A stretch of DNA of 64,000 nt from Pseudomonas sp. MAG733B (lineage in GTDB: Bacteria; Pseudomonadota; Gammaproteobacteria; Pseudomonadales; Pseudomonadaceae), in NCBI RefSeq assembly GCF_036884845.1, contig NZ_CP145732.1:4340001-4404000 (forward strand), in the 5' to 3' direction. The translations under genes were made by a program, and so were the position numbers. The notes under the pieces were generated by a model. It saw nothing but the letters and a program-made list of their open reading frames with translations. It had not been told where the DNA came from and made no database searches. Shown here one piece after another: positions 45,480 through 54,416 of this stretch. Positions within the stretch are counted from its first letter, which is position 1. Every line of letters starts with the position of its first letter.

Positions 45480-46820
45480 CTAGAACAGCGGCAATGTGTA
45501 GCTGAGGATCAAGCGATTCTGGTCGGTGTCGCTGGACGCATCGCTGCGAAACACCGCGCTGCGCCAGGTCAGGCCGACGTTTTTGAACACGCCGCTCTGC
45601 ACCACGTAACCGAGGCTGGTATCACGCTCCCACTCGCTCAGGTCGCCGCGCTTGGAGGCAATGTTGTCGCCCTTGAGATAAACCACCGAGGCCGTCAGAC
45701 CAGGAATGCCCTGCGCAGCAAAGTCATAGGCGTACTGCGCCAGCCAGGTGCGCTCGCCGGCCTTGACGAAGCTGCCGATCATGCGGTCGGTGATCAAATA
45801 CAGACCGCTGCCGGTAGCGCCAAGCGAACCCTGGTTGATGTACGGAAAATTACTGTCTCCGCTCAATTGCTGATAACCCGCACTCACGGCGTGACCGCCG
45901 AGGCTATAGGTGAACATCGCGCTCCAGGTGCGGTTATCCACCTCGCCCAGGGTCGCTCCGTCAGTGTAGTAGCCGGTGCTGGCGTAACCTTCGGCCCGCC
46001 CTTGACGGCTGGCGTTCTTGCCGTCGGAAGTGTTGTAGAAGTAACGCAGGTCGGTCTTGAGTTTGCCCTCGCCGATCGACATCGCATGTTGCAGGCCGAA
46101 GAAATGCTGGTTGTAGAAATCTTCCAGATTGCCGTAGTAGTACTGGCCGAGCAGGTCCTTGGTGATCTTGTAGTCGGCACCGGCGTAATAGAAGTGATTG
46201 GTGTCCGCGCCTTTGGCAGCGCCACCGATGGCCAGCGCCTGGAAGTCCGAGGACGTGCGGCCCTTGGCGTGCTCGATCTGCCCGCCGGTGAAGGTCAAGC
46301 CTTCGATCTCCATCGAAGTGATTTGCTGGCCTTCGTAGGTCTGCGGCAGCAGACGAGAATCGCTGAAGCTGACCACCGGCAATTTCGGTTGCAAGGTGCC
46401 GACCCGCAGTTCGGTCTTGGACACTCGCGCCTTGGCTGTCACGCCCAGGCTGCTGAAATCGTCGACGGCGCTGCCATCGCTTTCCAGTGGAAACATCACC
46501 CCCGGTGTGCGGTCGGCACCGGCCTTGCCGACTTTCGAGCCACCGTCCAGGCGCACGCCAAGCATGCCCAGCGCGTCCACGCCAAAGCCGATCGGCCCCT
46601 GGGTGAAACCCGATTGGTAGTTGAGGACAAAGGCTTGCCCCCACTCTTCCTGGCGCGGCGCCGAATTCTTGCTGCGCGGGTCGGTGTTGAAGTACAGATT
46701 GCGCAAGCTCAGGCTGGCATGACTGTCTTCGATAAAACCCTCAGCCCAGCCAATGTTGCAAAAACCCATGCCGGCGACGGCCATGGTCAGGGGCAGGCGC
46801 TGCCTCATGTTGATTTTCAT
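45480..46820 (-). CDS. OprD-family outer-membrane porin
   Basis: The 446-residue product has a signal peptide (about residues 1-26) and the OprD opening GFIEDSHASLSLRNLYFNTDPR, with many amphipathic strands and a final aromatic strand (LSYTLPLF). OprD porins admit basic amino acids and other small carboxylates in Pseudomonas. The ATG at 46820 has GAGAGGAG upstream, and a GTG two codons earlier is not used. Placement inside an amino acid ABC operon suggests both serve one nutrient. Confidence 0.88.
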   Translation of the reverse strand: MKINMRQRLPLTMAVAGMGFCNIGWAEGFIEDSHASLSLRNLYFNTDPRSKNSAPRQEEWGQAFVLNYQSGFTQGPIGFGVDALGMLGVRLDGGSKVGKAGADRTPGVMFPLESDGSAVDDFSSLGVTAKARVSKTELRVGTLQPKLPVVSFSDSRLLPQTYEGQQITSMEIEGLTFTGGQIEHAKGRTSSDFQALAIGGAAKGADTNHFYYAGADYKITKDLLGQYYYGNLEDFYNQHFFGLQHAMSIGEGKLKTDLRYFYNTSDGKNASRQGRAEGYASTGYYTDGATLGEVDNRTWSAMFTYSLGGHAVSAGYQQLSGDSNFPYINQGSLGATGSGLYLITDRMIGSFVKAGERTWLAQYAYDFAAQGIPGLTASVVYLKGDNIASKRGDLSEWERDTSLGYVVQSGVFKNVGLTWRSAVFRSDASSDTDQNRLILSYTLPLF

Positions 46821-46837
46821 GCACACGAACTCCTCTC

Positions 46838-46860
46838 GGGGGGATCGTGCCCCCCTTTTT
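46838..46860. other. Strong GC hairpin with an A/T tract between ATPase and oprD-like genes
   Basis: Six Gs (46838-46843) face six Cs (46850-46855) across a six-base loop, with five Ts after it on the plus strand. In the operon direction the T-run becomes an A-run before the stem, so termination is not expected. It may stabilise mRNA or weaken read-through. The adjacent minus-strand CAACAACAAT (46861-46870) fits an Hfq/Crc site. Confidence 0.45.
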
Positions 46861-46901
46861 ATTGTTGTTGGGTCAGGTGATGCGTTGCGCTGTGTCAGCC
46901 G

Positions 46902-47660
46902 TCAGTAACGTCGCAGGAATTGCTGGATGCGCTCGCCGCTGTCGTCGCCGAAGAACTCCTCGGCCGTGGTGTTTTTCACCACCACGCCGCCTTCCATGAA
47001 AATCACCCGGTCAGCCGCTTCCTGGGCGAAGCGCAATTCATGGGTGACCACCAGCATGGTCATGCCGGCATTGGCCAGGTTGCGCATGACCATCAGCACT
47101 TCGTCGCGCAGTTCCGGGTCGAGGGCCGAGGTCGGCTCGTCGAAGAAAATCACTTCCGGGTCCATGGCCAGGCCACGAGCGATGGCCACTCGTTGCTTCT
47201 GCCCTCCGGACAGGCTCGCCGGGTATTTGTCAGCCTTGTCCTTCAAGCCGACCTGTTCCAGCAAGGCCATGCCGCGGGCAATCGCCGAAGCCTTGGCGAC
47301 TTTCTTGACGCTGATCAGGCCTTCGATCACGTTTTCCAGTGCGGTCTTGTGCGGAAACAGGTTGAACGACTGAAACACCATCGCCGTCTTCTGCCGCAGT
47401 TGGGCGATCTGTGCCCGATCGGCACGTCCCAGGCTTTTGCCTTCCTGGACTACGACACGATGGCCGCAGATTTCCAGCACGCCGCTGTTGGGTTCTTCGA
47501 GGAAGTTCAGCGAGCGCAACAGCGTGGTCTTGCCTGAACCGGACGGGCCGAGGATCACCACCACTTCGCCCTTCTGCACTTGCAGATCGACACCTTTGAG
47601 CACCGCCAGTGGACCGAACGATTTGCACAGGGCGGTGACGCTGATTGTGGTCTGGCTCAT
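46902..47660 (-). CDS. Polar amino acid ABC transporter ATPase
   Basis: The 252-residue product has Walker A GPSGSGKTT, the Q-loop in MVFQSFNLFPHKTALENV, the signature LSGGQKQRVAIARGLA and Walker B VIFFDEPTSALDPE, with the switch histidine in VVTHEL. This is the GlnQ/HisP group that powers import of polar amino acids. The start overlaps the permease stop by four bases. Confidence 0.92.
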   Translation of the reverse strand: MSQTTISVTALCKSFGPLAVLKGVDLQVQKGEVVVILGPSGSGKTTLLRSLNFLEEPNSGVLEICGHRVVVQEGKSLGRADRAQIAQLRQKTAMVFQSFNLFPHKTALENVIEGLISVKKVAKASAIARGMALLEQVGLKDKADKYPASLSGGQKQRVAIARGLAMDPEVIFFDEPTSALDPELRDEVLMVMRNLANAGMTMLVVTHELRFAQEAADRVIFMEGGVVVKNTTAEEFFGDDSGERIQQFLRRY

Positions 47661-48307
47661 TGGTAGCGCCTCGTCAAACGACCTTCAAGGTAGGTCTGTA
47701 ATACCGTCAGGACCTGGTTGATGACCCAGTACATCAGGCCGACCATCAGGAACATTTCCATGTAGCGGAACGTTGCCGCGCCCATCTGCTCGGCAACCCG
47801 GGTCAGCTCGACCACGGTGATGGTCGAGGCCAGCGAGGTGTCCTTGACCAGCGCGATCAGCCGGCTGCCCAGCGGCGGCAAGGCAATGCGCAAGGCTTGC
47901 GGCAGAATGATCCGGCGCAGCGCGGTCCAGTAGCCCATGCCCATCGAAGCCGAAGCCTCCCACTGGCCACGGTCCACTGCGCTGATACCGGACCGGAAGT
48001 TTTCGCTCAGGTACGCGGCGGAGAACAGCGTCAATGCCAGCAACGCTGAAGGGATCGGCGACAGCACGATGCCGAAATGCGGCAAGCCGAAGTAGATCAA
48101 CAGGATCTGCACCAGCAATGGCGTGCCGCGAAAGATCGACACATAGCTGAAGGCGAACACCCGCAGCAGCCGCACCCGGGAATTACGCAACAGCGCGATG
48201 CCCATGCCCACGGTGCTGCCAAGGATGAACGCGGCCAGGCTCAAACCGAGCGTGACCTGAATCGCCTGCTGCAACAGCGGCAAGGACCGGATGAATAAGT
48301 CGTACAT
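47657..48307 (-). CDS. Polar amino acid ABC transporter permease
   Basis: The 216-residue product has five predicted helices and the HisM-type motif SAAYLSENFRSGISAVDRGQWEASASMGMGYWTALRRIILPQALR, which contains the EAA loop that docks on the ATPase. The ATG at 48307 follows GAGG, and these bases include the stop codon of the 44-residue ORF upstream. Only one permease gene is present, so the transporter probably forms a homodimeric channel. Confidence 0.9.
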   Translation of the reverse strand: MYDLFIRSLPLLQQAIQVTLGLSLAAFILGSTVGMGIALLRNSRVRLLRVFAFSYVSIFRGTPLLVQILLIYFGLPHFGIVLSPIPSALLALTLFSAAYLSENFRSGISAVDRGQWEASASMGMGYWTALRRIILPQALRIALPPLGSRLIALVKDTSLASTITVVELTRVAEQMGAATFRYMEMFLMVGLMYWVINQVLTVLQTYLEGRLTRRYQ

Positions 48308-48316
48308 GGTCAATCC

Positions 48317-48451
48317 TCAGCCGGTGTGACCGGAATGGTTGAGCGACTCCATCACAGGGCTGTGGCGATCCATGCTTGGCGGTTGCGCGAACGCAATGGC
48401 GATAAACAGATACAAAGCGATGCGGGGTCGAATGCTGTTCATTGTTGTCAT
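48317..48451 (-). CDS. Small 44-residue ORF coupled to the ABC permease gene
   Basis: An ATG at 48451 opens a 44-codon frame with GAGGG nine bases ahead (an in-frame ATG at 48460 is an alternative). The peptide has a basic start, a hydrophobic stretch (IALYLFIAIAFA, residues 11-22) and a His/Met/Ser-rich tail ending HSGHTG. Its TGA is built into the permease Shine-Dalgarno (cTGAGG), so translation of the two would be coupled. It could be a small membrane subunit, a secreted peptide or a leader peptide. I do not recognise it. Confidence 0.5.
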   Translation of the reverse strand: MTTMNSIRPRIALYLFIAIAFAQPPSMDRHSPVMESLNHSGHTG

Positions 48452-48483
48452 GTTTTCCATCCCTCAGGTGGCAGCTGTTCGAA

Positions 48484-48516
48484 TAAAAAGCGGCGGCGAA
48501 TGTCGTGGATTCGCCG
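48484..48516 (-). terminator. Rho-independent terminator after the cystathionine-lyase-like gene
   Basis: On the minus strand CGGCGAAT and ATTCGCCG (48494-48501 with 48509-48516) form an 8-bp stem followed by a CCGCTTTTTATT tract. It lies just past the stop at 48529, so the downstream transporter genes need read-through or their own promoter. Confidence 0.75.
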
Positions 48517-48528
48517 GCCGCGTGTCGG

Positions 48529-49680
48529 TCAGCCGAGGAAGGCTGCGTAACCGTCAAGCGCGCGTTGCAAATCCTCGATCAGCCAGGCCGGATCTTCCAG
48601 GCCGATGGCCAGGCGCACGATCGGTTGGTCGGTGGGTGAATACGCGCGACTCTGTTGCTGGCTGGCCGGGTAGTAGGCGATCAGGCTGTGGGTGCCGCCC
48701 CAACTGGCGCCGATCGGCAGGTGTTGCAGGGCATTGAAGAACGCACCGAACGCGGCCTCGGACGCCGGCTGCAAAATGATCGAGAACAGACAGCCGTTGC
48801 CGGTGAACTGTTTGCGCCAGATCTCGTGGCCCGGATGGCTGGGCAAGGCCGGAAACAACACTTGTTGGACCTGCGGCTGAGCTTCGAGCCACTGTGCGAC
48901 TTGCAGCGCCGTACGGCTCTGTTGCGTCAGGCGCAATTCGAACGTTTCCAGTCCGCGCTGCACCAGAAAGCAGTCTTCCGGGCTGGTGGCCTGCCCGAGG
49001 ATGCTCTGGGTCTCACGCAAAATGTCGTAATAGCCGCTGTCGTTCATGCTGATGCTGCCCATCAGCAGGTCGGAGTGGCCGCCGAACAGTTTGGTCGCGG
49101 CCTCGATCGACAGGTCGACGCCGTGATCCAGCGGGCGAAAATACAGGGGGCTGGCCCAGGTGTTGTCCATCATGGTCATCACGCCGTACTGGCGGGCGAT
49201 GGCGGTGATGACCTGAATGTCCTGCATTTCCATGGTCACCGTACCGGGTGCTTCCAGGCAGATCATTTTGGTGTTGGGCTTGATCAGTTGTTCGATACCG
49301 GCGTCGATGGTCGGCGGATAGAACTCCACGTCCACGCCCATTTTCGCCAGCCAATTGCTGGCGAACGACTTCAGCGCGCCGTAGCAGGAGTCCGAAACCA
49401 GCAGATGATCGCCGCCGCGTACGAAGCCCATGACCGCGGTCATCAGCGCCGATTGACCAGACGGTGTCACAACGCAGTGCCGGGCGTTTTCCAGGGTCGC
49501 GATGCGCTGTTCGAGGCCGCGAGCGGTAGGCGTGCCGGTGATGCCGTAGCTGTAGCCGTCGGGTTGACGGGCCTTGCGGGCGACGAAGTCTTCGAAGGTG
49601 TCGAAGACGACAGTAGAGGCGCGCCAGACCGCTGGGGAAAGGCTGGCGAACGGATTATTAGCGTGGTCTGTAAAGCTCAT
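48529..49680 (-). CDS. Cystathionine beta-lyase-like PLP enzyme (Cys/Met metabolism family)
   Basis: The 383-residue product is a fold-type I PLP enzyme of the cystathionine gamma-synthase/beta-lyase family. It has the YSYGITGTPTARGLEQRIATLE start, HCVVTPSGQSALMTAV, the VMTMMDNTWASPLYFRPLDHG aspartate region, and EAATKLFGGHSDLLMGS with the PLP lysine. Beta-lyases of this group split S-linked amino acids to pyruvate, ammonia and a thiol. The ATG at 49680 follows AGG, and a CAACAACAAC Hfq/Crc-type tract lies at 49701-49710. It is divergent from a LysR gene that probably controls it. Confidence 0.82.
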   Translation of the reverse strand: MSFTDHANNPFASLSPAVWRASTVVFDTFEDFVARKARQPDGYSYGITGTPTARGLEQRIATLENARHCVVTPSGQSALMTAVMGFVRGGDHLLVSDSCYGALKSFASNWLAKMGVDVEFYPPTIDAGIEQLIKPNTKMICLEAPGTVTMEMQDIQVITAIARQYGVMTMMDNTWASPLYFRPLDHGVDLSIEAATKLFGGHSDLLMGSISMNDSGYYDILRETQSILGQATSPEDCFLVQRGLETFELRLTQQSRTALQVAQWLEAQPQVQQVLFPALPSHPGHEIWRKQFTGNGCLFSIILQPASEAAFGAFFNALQHLPIGASWGGTHSLIAYYPASQQQSRAYSPTDQPIVRLAIGLEDPAWLIEDLQRALDGYAAFLG

Positions 49681-49762
49681 GGGGAAGTGCCTGTTGGGCC
49701 GTTGTTGTTGACTCGATTCTAGAAAGGCACTTACATGACAACAACACGACAAATGATTAACT

Positions 49763-49781
49763 CTATAACCCCCGCTTATAG
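49763..49781. promoter_or_regulatory. LysR-type dyad between the lyase and regulator genes
   Basis: CTATAA (49763-49768) and TTATAG (49776-49781) form an exact inverted repeat with a 7-base spacer, close to the T-N11-A form used by LysR proteins. It lies 13 bases before the LysR ATG in the divergent promoter, fitting autoregulation. Confidence 0.5.
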
Positions 49782-49793
49782 GTATGACCCGAC

Positions 49794-50699
49794 ATGGGCG
49801 TTCGCGAGATTGAAGTCTTCCGCACCATCATGACTGCTGGCAGCACCAGCAAAGCCGCGACGATGCTGGGTATTTCCCAACCGGCGGTGAGCCAGGCGAT
49901 TCGTAAACTGGAGACCAGTTCAGGGATTCAACTGTTCGTCCGGACACGAGGACGGCTGGTGCCGACGCAGGAAGCGGCGGCGCTGATGGTGGACGTGAAC
50001 AATTTCTTCATCGGCTACGAGGTGATCGAGCATCGCCTGAAAAGCCTGCGCAATTTCGGCATCAAGCGCCTGTCGATTGCCGTGCACCCTGCCCTGGGCA
50101 ACAGCTTCCTGCCACGGGTCATTGCTGCGTTCGATACCGCCAAGCGCGAGATGCAGATTTCGCTACAGGTCATGAGCTCGCGGGACGTGCATCAGGCCGT
50201 CAGCAGCGGCCAGTTCGACTTGGGCCTGATGGCCGATGAGATGCCGGTGGAAAGCCTTGAGCACTCGCAATTTCTCAACAGCCCCGGCGTGATTGTGATG
50301 GCCGCCAGTCACCCACTGGCGCGGCGCACGTTGATCGGCCCGAAGGACCTGGCAGACGTCGACTTTCTCGCCCTCAACCCGGAAGACAGCAGCCGCCGAC
50401 GCCTGGAGGCCGCGCTCAGCGCAGAAGACGTGAGTTTACGGATCCGGGTCGAGACCGCTTACGCGCACACCATCTGCGAGTTGGCGTTGCTCGGTGTCGG
50501 TGTCGGTTTCGTCAACCCGATGGCGGTACGGGACTTCGTCGAGCGTGGCTTGGTGGTCAAACCGTTCAGTGTCGACGTACCGTTCATCAGCATCCTGGTG
50601 TTCCAGGCAGGCAAACCCATGACCGACAACGCCAGGCAATTCATTCGCGCCCTGCGCATCCAGCTCAACCGCGACTTGGCGCACTTGCCGCAAAAATGA
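49794..50699 (+). CDS. LysR-family transcriptional regulator
   Basis: The 301-residue product has the LysR helix-turn-helix (residues about 4-63, AGSTSKAATMLGISQPAVSQAIRKLE) and a periplasmic-binding-protein-like sensor domain with ISLQVMSSRDVHQAVSSGQFDLGLM. It is divergent from the lyase-like gene and the long amino acid operon, so it is the presumed activator of both. The effector is unknown. Confidence 0.9.
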   Translation: MGVREIEVFRTIMTAGSTSKAATMLGISQPAVSQAIRKLETSSGIQLFVRTRGRLVPTQEAAALMVDVNNFFIGYEVIEHRLKSLRNFGIKRLSIAVHPALGNSFLPRVIAAFDTAKREMQISLQVMSSRDVHQAVSSGQFDLGLMADEMPVESLEHSQFLNSPGVIVMAASHPLARRTLIGPKDLADVDFLALNPEDSSRRRLEAALSAEDVSLRIRVETAYAHTICELALLGVGVGFVNPMAVRDFVERGLVVKPFSVDVPFISILVFQAGKPMTDNARQFIRALRIQLNRDLAHLPQK

Positions 50700-50737
50700 A
50701 CCCATCATTGGCCATCTGCATCACAGGAGTTGACCCC

Positions 50738-51505
50738 ATGCGCATCGCCTTGCTGTCCGACATCCACCTGTCCGTCAATGCGATACCGTTTCCCGAAGTG
50801 GAGGCCGATATCGTTGTTCTCGCCGGCGACATTTCGCGCCCCGCTGCCGCCATTGAGTGGGCCAAGGCCTGCCCCGCGCCGATCGTGTACGTGGCCGGCA
50901 ACCATGAGTTTTACGGCAGCGACCTGATCTCGACTTACGAGCAATTGCACAGGCTGTCGCAAGGCACGCAGATTCACGTGCTGGAGCGCTCGGAATACGT
51001 TCACGACGGCGTGCGGTTTCTGGGTTGCACGCTGTGGTCCGACTATCGTCTTTACGAAGATGCGCACGAACGAGCACATGGCATCGACCTGGCTGCTGCG
51101 CTGGTGCGGGACTTCAGCCGCATCAGAATTTCCCCCGATTTCGAAGACCTGTTCAGCCCGGCGGTGTCCCAGCTTGTGTTTTTGCAGACCGTCGCCTGGC
51201 TGGAAGACTGCTTCGCCCGCGACAGCACGACGCCCACGGTGGTGATTTCCCATTTCGCACCGACCCGGTCGAGCATCAGCCCGATGTTTGCCAGTTCACC
51301 GATCAATTCGAGTTTTGTTTCCGACCTCGAAGAGCGGATCAGAAAATGGCAACCGGCCCTTTGGCTGCACGGCCACACCCACGGCAGCTTTGACTACCGG
51401 GTGGGCGATACCCGCGTGGTGTGCAACGCCCGGGGTTATGCCAAAGAAGGCGTCAACGAAAATCCCGGATTCGATGGCGCATTGTTGATCGAACTGGCGG
51501 TCTGA
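50738..51505 (+). CDS. Metallophosphoesterase
   Basis: The 255-residue product has the calcineurin-type metal motifs in order: SDIHLS (residues 7-12), GDISRP, GNHEFYG, a histidine in ISHFAP, and LHGHTHGS near residue 215. The ATG at 50738 has AGGAG ahead of it. The substrate is not evident. Small family members cleave phosphodiesters or phosphomonoesters. It follows the LysR gene by 38 bases, which may be chance. Confidence 0.88.
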   Translation: MRIALLSDIHLSVNAIPFPEVEADIVVLAGDISRPAAAIEWAKACPAPIVYVAGNHEFYGSDLISTYEQLHRLSQGTQIHVLERSEYVHDGVRFLGCTLWSDYRLYEDAHERAHGIDLAAALVRDFSRIRISPDFEDLFSPAVSQLVFLQTVAWLEDCFARDSTTPTVVISHFAPTRSSISPMFASSPINSSFVSDLEERIRKWQPALWLHGHTHGSFDYRVGDTRVVCNARGYAKEGVNENPGFDGALLIELAV

Positions 51506-51663
51506 GGCGCGCCGTACGGGAGTTTGCGCCTATACCAAAGCGTTAGTTTCAAACACCCATGTCTGGTGGTCAGTGCCCGGCTTTGCCCATAAATTTCCCT
51601 CAACCGGGGAAGTGCCTCGGGCCGCGCATGCGTTACCTCCAGAACTCACATGAGTGTTGAAAA

Positions 51664-52647
51664 ATGACTGACGAGAAAAGCGGAACCTCACGTCGTGGCT
51701 TGATCACGACCGGTGCCATGGCAGCAGCCTTGGCGGTGACACTACCTGCGCTGGCAGCGCAGCAAACCAAGGCACAGACGCCCGCTTCCACCGGAGGCAA
51801 AAGCGACGGCAACGCCAGTGGTTCGGGGATGATCACAGTCAAGGACGGCACGCAGATTTTCTACAAGGACTGGGGCAGCGGCCAGCCGATCGTGTTCCAC
51901 CATGGCTGGCCCCTTTCCAGCGATGACTGGGATGGGCAAATGCTGTTTTTCCTCAGCAAGGGCTTCCGTGTCATCGCCCACGACCGCCGCGGTCATGGCC
52001 GTTCGTCGCAGACCGCTGTCGGCAACGAGATGGACACCTACGCCGCCGACGTCGCTGAACTGATGGCGCACCTGAACATCAAGAACGCCGTGCACGTCGG
52101 CCACTCCACCGGCGGCGGCGAAGTGGCACGCTATGTGGCGCGTCATGGTCGCGGCCGCGTGGCCAAAGCGGTGCTGATCGGTGCCGTACCGCCGATCATG
52201 CTGCGCACCGCAAACAATCCGGGCGGCATTCCAATGGACGTCTTCGATGGCTTGCGCAAAGCCGTGGCGGACAATCGCAGCCAGTTCTATCGCGATTTTC
52301 CGAGCGGGCCGTTCTACGGCTTCAATCGCCCGGGCGCGAAAGTTTCCGAAGCGATCATCGACAACTGGTGGCGCCAGGGCATGAACGGCGGCGCCAAGGC
52401 GCAGTACGACTGCATCAAGGCCTTCTCGGAAACCGACTTCACCGATGACCTGAAAAACATCGATGTGCCGACTTTGGTGCTGCATGGCGAAGATGACCAG
52501 ATCGTACCGATCGCCGACTCGGCGCACCTGTCGATCAAACTGCTCAAGCACGGCACCCTGAAAACCTATCCTGGCCTGCCCCATGGCCTGTGCACGACCA
52601 ATGGTGACGTGATCAACGCGGACCTCCTGGCGTTCATCAAGGCTTGA
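51664..52647 (+). CDS. Tat-exported alpha/beta hydrolase (non-haem chloroperoxidase-like)
   Basis: The 327-residue product starts with a twin-arginine signal ([23 protein letters not shown]). The mature part is an alpha/beta-hydrolase with [17 protein letters not shown], the nucleophile elbow [18 protein letters not shown], an aspartate in [10 protein letters not shown] and a histidine in PGLPHGLC. These match arylesterases often annotated as chloroperoxidases. Tat export suggests folding in the cytoplasm before transport. The 158 bases upstream hold nothing clear. Confidence 0.87.
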   Translation: MTDEKSGTSRRGLITTGAMAAALAVTLPALAAQQTKAQTPASTGGKSDGNASGSGMITVKDGTQIFYKDWGSGQPIVFHHGWPLSSDDWDGQMLFFLSKGFRVIAHDRRGHGRSSQTAVGNEMDTYAADVAELMAHLNIKNAVHVGHSTGGGEVARYVARHGRGRVAKAVLIGAVPPIMLRTANNPGGIPMDVFDGLRKAVADNRSQFYRDFPSGPFYGFNRPGAKVSEAIIDNWWRQGMNGGAKAQYDCIKAFSETDFTDDLKNIDVPTLVLHGEDDQIVPIADSAHLSIKLLKHGTLKTYPGLPHGLCTTNGDVINADLLAFIKA

Positions 52648-52684
52648 CCTCCTTGGGCTGCGACTGCACCGCAAGAGCCGACTC

Positions 52685-53809
52685 ATGATGAACGTCATGA
52701 TCGGCTCTCCGTGCGCCAAGGCAAAGTGCCTGGCGCTCTGGGCAACCACGCTCGCGATCTTCGTCGTCGATACCCTCACGGAACTCGATATCGCGGTGGC
52801 GGTGTTGTACGTCCTGGTCATCATGATGGCCATGGACTCGTGCTCGATCCGCGGGTTGCGCCGGGTTGCACTGACTTGCGTGGTGCTGACGACTGCCGCG
52901 TTCTGCTTTTCCCACCTCGATCATCCGTTCAGCGCCGCGCTGGCCCGCTGCCTCGTTAGCCTGACGGCCATCGGCATTGCCACCTGGCTGGCCTTGAAAA
53001 ACCGCCGCACCAGCGATGAACTACAGGAACAATTCAGTTTGCTAGCCCATACCCGTGATGTCGAAGCGCAGCTGCACCGTGCGCAAATCGAACTCGCTCA
53101 TATCAGCAGAAACACCACGATGGACGAGCTGGCAGCGTCCATCGCCCACGAAGTGAATCAACCCTTGGCCGCGATCACTTCCAGTGCCGAAGCGGCCCAG
53201 CGCTGGCTCGACCGCCCCAGCCCCGACCTCAAGGAAGCCGGGACAGCTATCGCCCGCGCAGCCAGTAATGCGCGCCGCGCGGCCGAAGTGATCAAGCGTA
53301 TTCGCGACCTGACGCGCAAAAGCGATTCGCACTACGAAGAAGTGGATCTAAAATCGGTAGTAGTGGACTCGCTCGCCCTGCTTGACCGGGAAATCCAGAG
53401 TCATCAGGTGCGATTGTCGTGCACGTTCGAACATCAGTCGCCCAAGGTATCGGGCGACCGGATCCAGCTCCAGCAGGTAGTGATCAACCTGATCATGAAC
53501 AGCCTGCAGGCCATGAGTGGCCACAACGACTTGCCCGGGGAGCTGCACGTGCGAATACAGGCGAAAGAGAGTCAAGCGGTGGTGGAGGTACGCGATAACG
53601 GCCCAGGGATTGACCAAAATCACCTTGCGCTGCTGTTTGATGCGTTTTTCACGACCAAAGAAGATGGCATGGGGATCGGATTATCCATCTGCCGCTCAAT
53701 CATCGAGTTGCATGGTGGATGCATAAGGGTAGACAGTCAGCCTGACCACGGCGCGACCTTCTCATTCTCCCTACCAGCTTCGACAACGGATACCCAACCA
53801 TGGACATAG
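52685..53809 (+). CDS. Sensor histidine kinase (orphan)
   Basis: The 374-residue product has three or four N-terminal membrane segments (about 15-105) and a HisKA helix with His155 in SIAHEVNQPLAAI. It also has an HATPase domain with N box QVVINLIMNSLQAMSG, G1 VRDNGPGID and G2 DGMGIGLSICRSIIELHGG. The layout resembles FixL/DctB-type kinases without a PAS domain. No response regulator gene is adjacent. The end overlaps the HIT-like gene by ten bases. Confidence 0.88.
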   Translation: MMNVMIGSPCAKAKCLALWATTLAIFVVDTLTELDIAVAVLYVLVIMMAMDSCSIRGLRRVALTCVVLTTAAFCFSHLDHPFSAALARCLVSLTAIGIATWLALKNRRTSDELQEQFSLLAHTRDVEAQLHRAQIELAHISRNTTMDELAASIAHEVNQPLAAITSSAEAAQRWLDRPSPDLKEAGTAIARAASNARRAAEVIKRIRDLTRKSDSHYEEVDLKSVVVDSLALLDREIQSHQVRLSCTFEHQSPKVSGDRIQLQQVVINLIMNSLQAMSGHNDLPGELHVRIQAKESQAVVEVRDNGPGIDQNHLALLFDAFFTTKEDGMGIGLSICRSIIELHGGCIRVDSQPDHGATFSFSLPASTTDTQPWT

Positions 53810-54324
53810 CGCCACGCTTCATCATCCATGAGACAGCCCACTGGGTACTCAACCACCACATGACGACCAAGCTGCCCGGCTATCTGGTGCTGGGGACGCG
53901 GCACCCGGTGCGTTCGTTGTCGGACCTGCCCGAAGGTGCTTTGGTCGAGATGGGCGTGCTGCTCGCCAAAGTGCAGAAAATCCTGCAACTGGAGCTGCAG
54001 CCGAAATGGCTCTACATCAGCCGATTCGGCCACGACCCGCGCTTCCCGATCCACTTTCACTACATCCCGGTGTACCACTGGGTCGAAGAACTGTTCTGGC
54101 AGGATGAGCGCTATCGACTGCTGAGAAACTTCGGCGCGGTCAGCCCTCAGACGCAGACCGATGGCGCGGAAATGACCCTGTTCATCTGGCGCGAATTTGG
54201 TGAAAGTCCGGAGCCGCCGAGCATCCAGGGACCGTCGATCGAAGAGATCATCGATCGCCTGCGGATCGCGTTTGGCACGCAGGATAATTACCTTTTGGTT
54301 GGAAAGGCTCACGCTAAAGCCTGA
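53800..54324 (+). CDS. HIT-like protein
   Basis: The 174-residue product has the strand GYLVLGTRHPVRSLSDLPEGALVEMGVLL and the motif IHFHYIPVYHWV near residue 85, matching the H-x-H-x-x-P style of HIT nucleotide hydrolases and transferases. The third histidine of the classic triad is not at the usual place, so activity is uncertain. It overlaps the histidine kinase gene by ten bases and is probably translated from the same message. No function is known for such a pairing. Confidence 0.65.
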   Translation: MDIAPRFIIHETAHWVLNHHMTTKLPGYLVLGTRHPVRSLSDLPEGALVEMGVLLAKVQKILQLELQPKWLYISRFGHDPRFPIHFHYIPVYHWVEELFWQDERYRLLRNFGAVSPQTQTDGAEMTLFIWREFGESPEPPSIQGPSIEEIIDRLRIAFGTQDNYLLVGKAHAKA

Positions 54325-54416
54325 CCGTTCTATACGTGCGTATGGTATCGAACGCGCTGCGTCGAAAGGCACACTGATTCTCCGGGCGATCTGACCCAGG
54401 CAAACGGAGAACGGCC

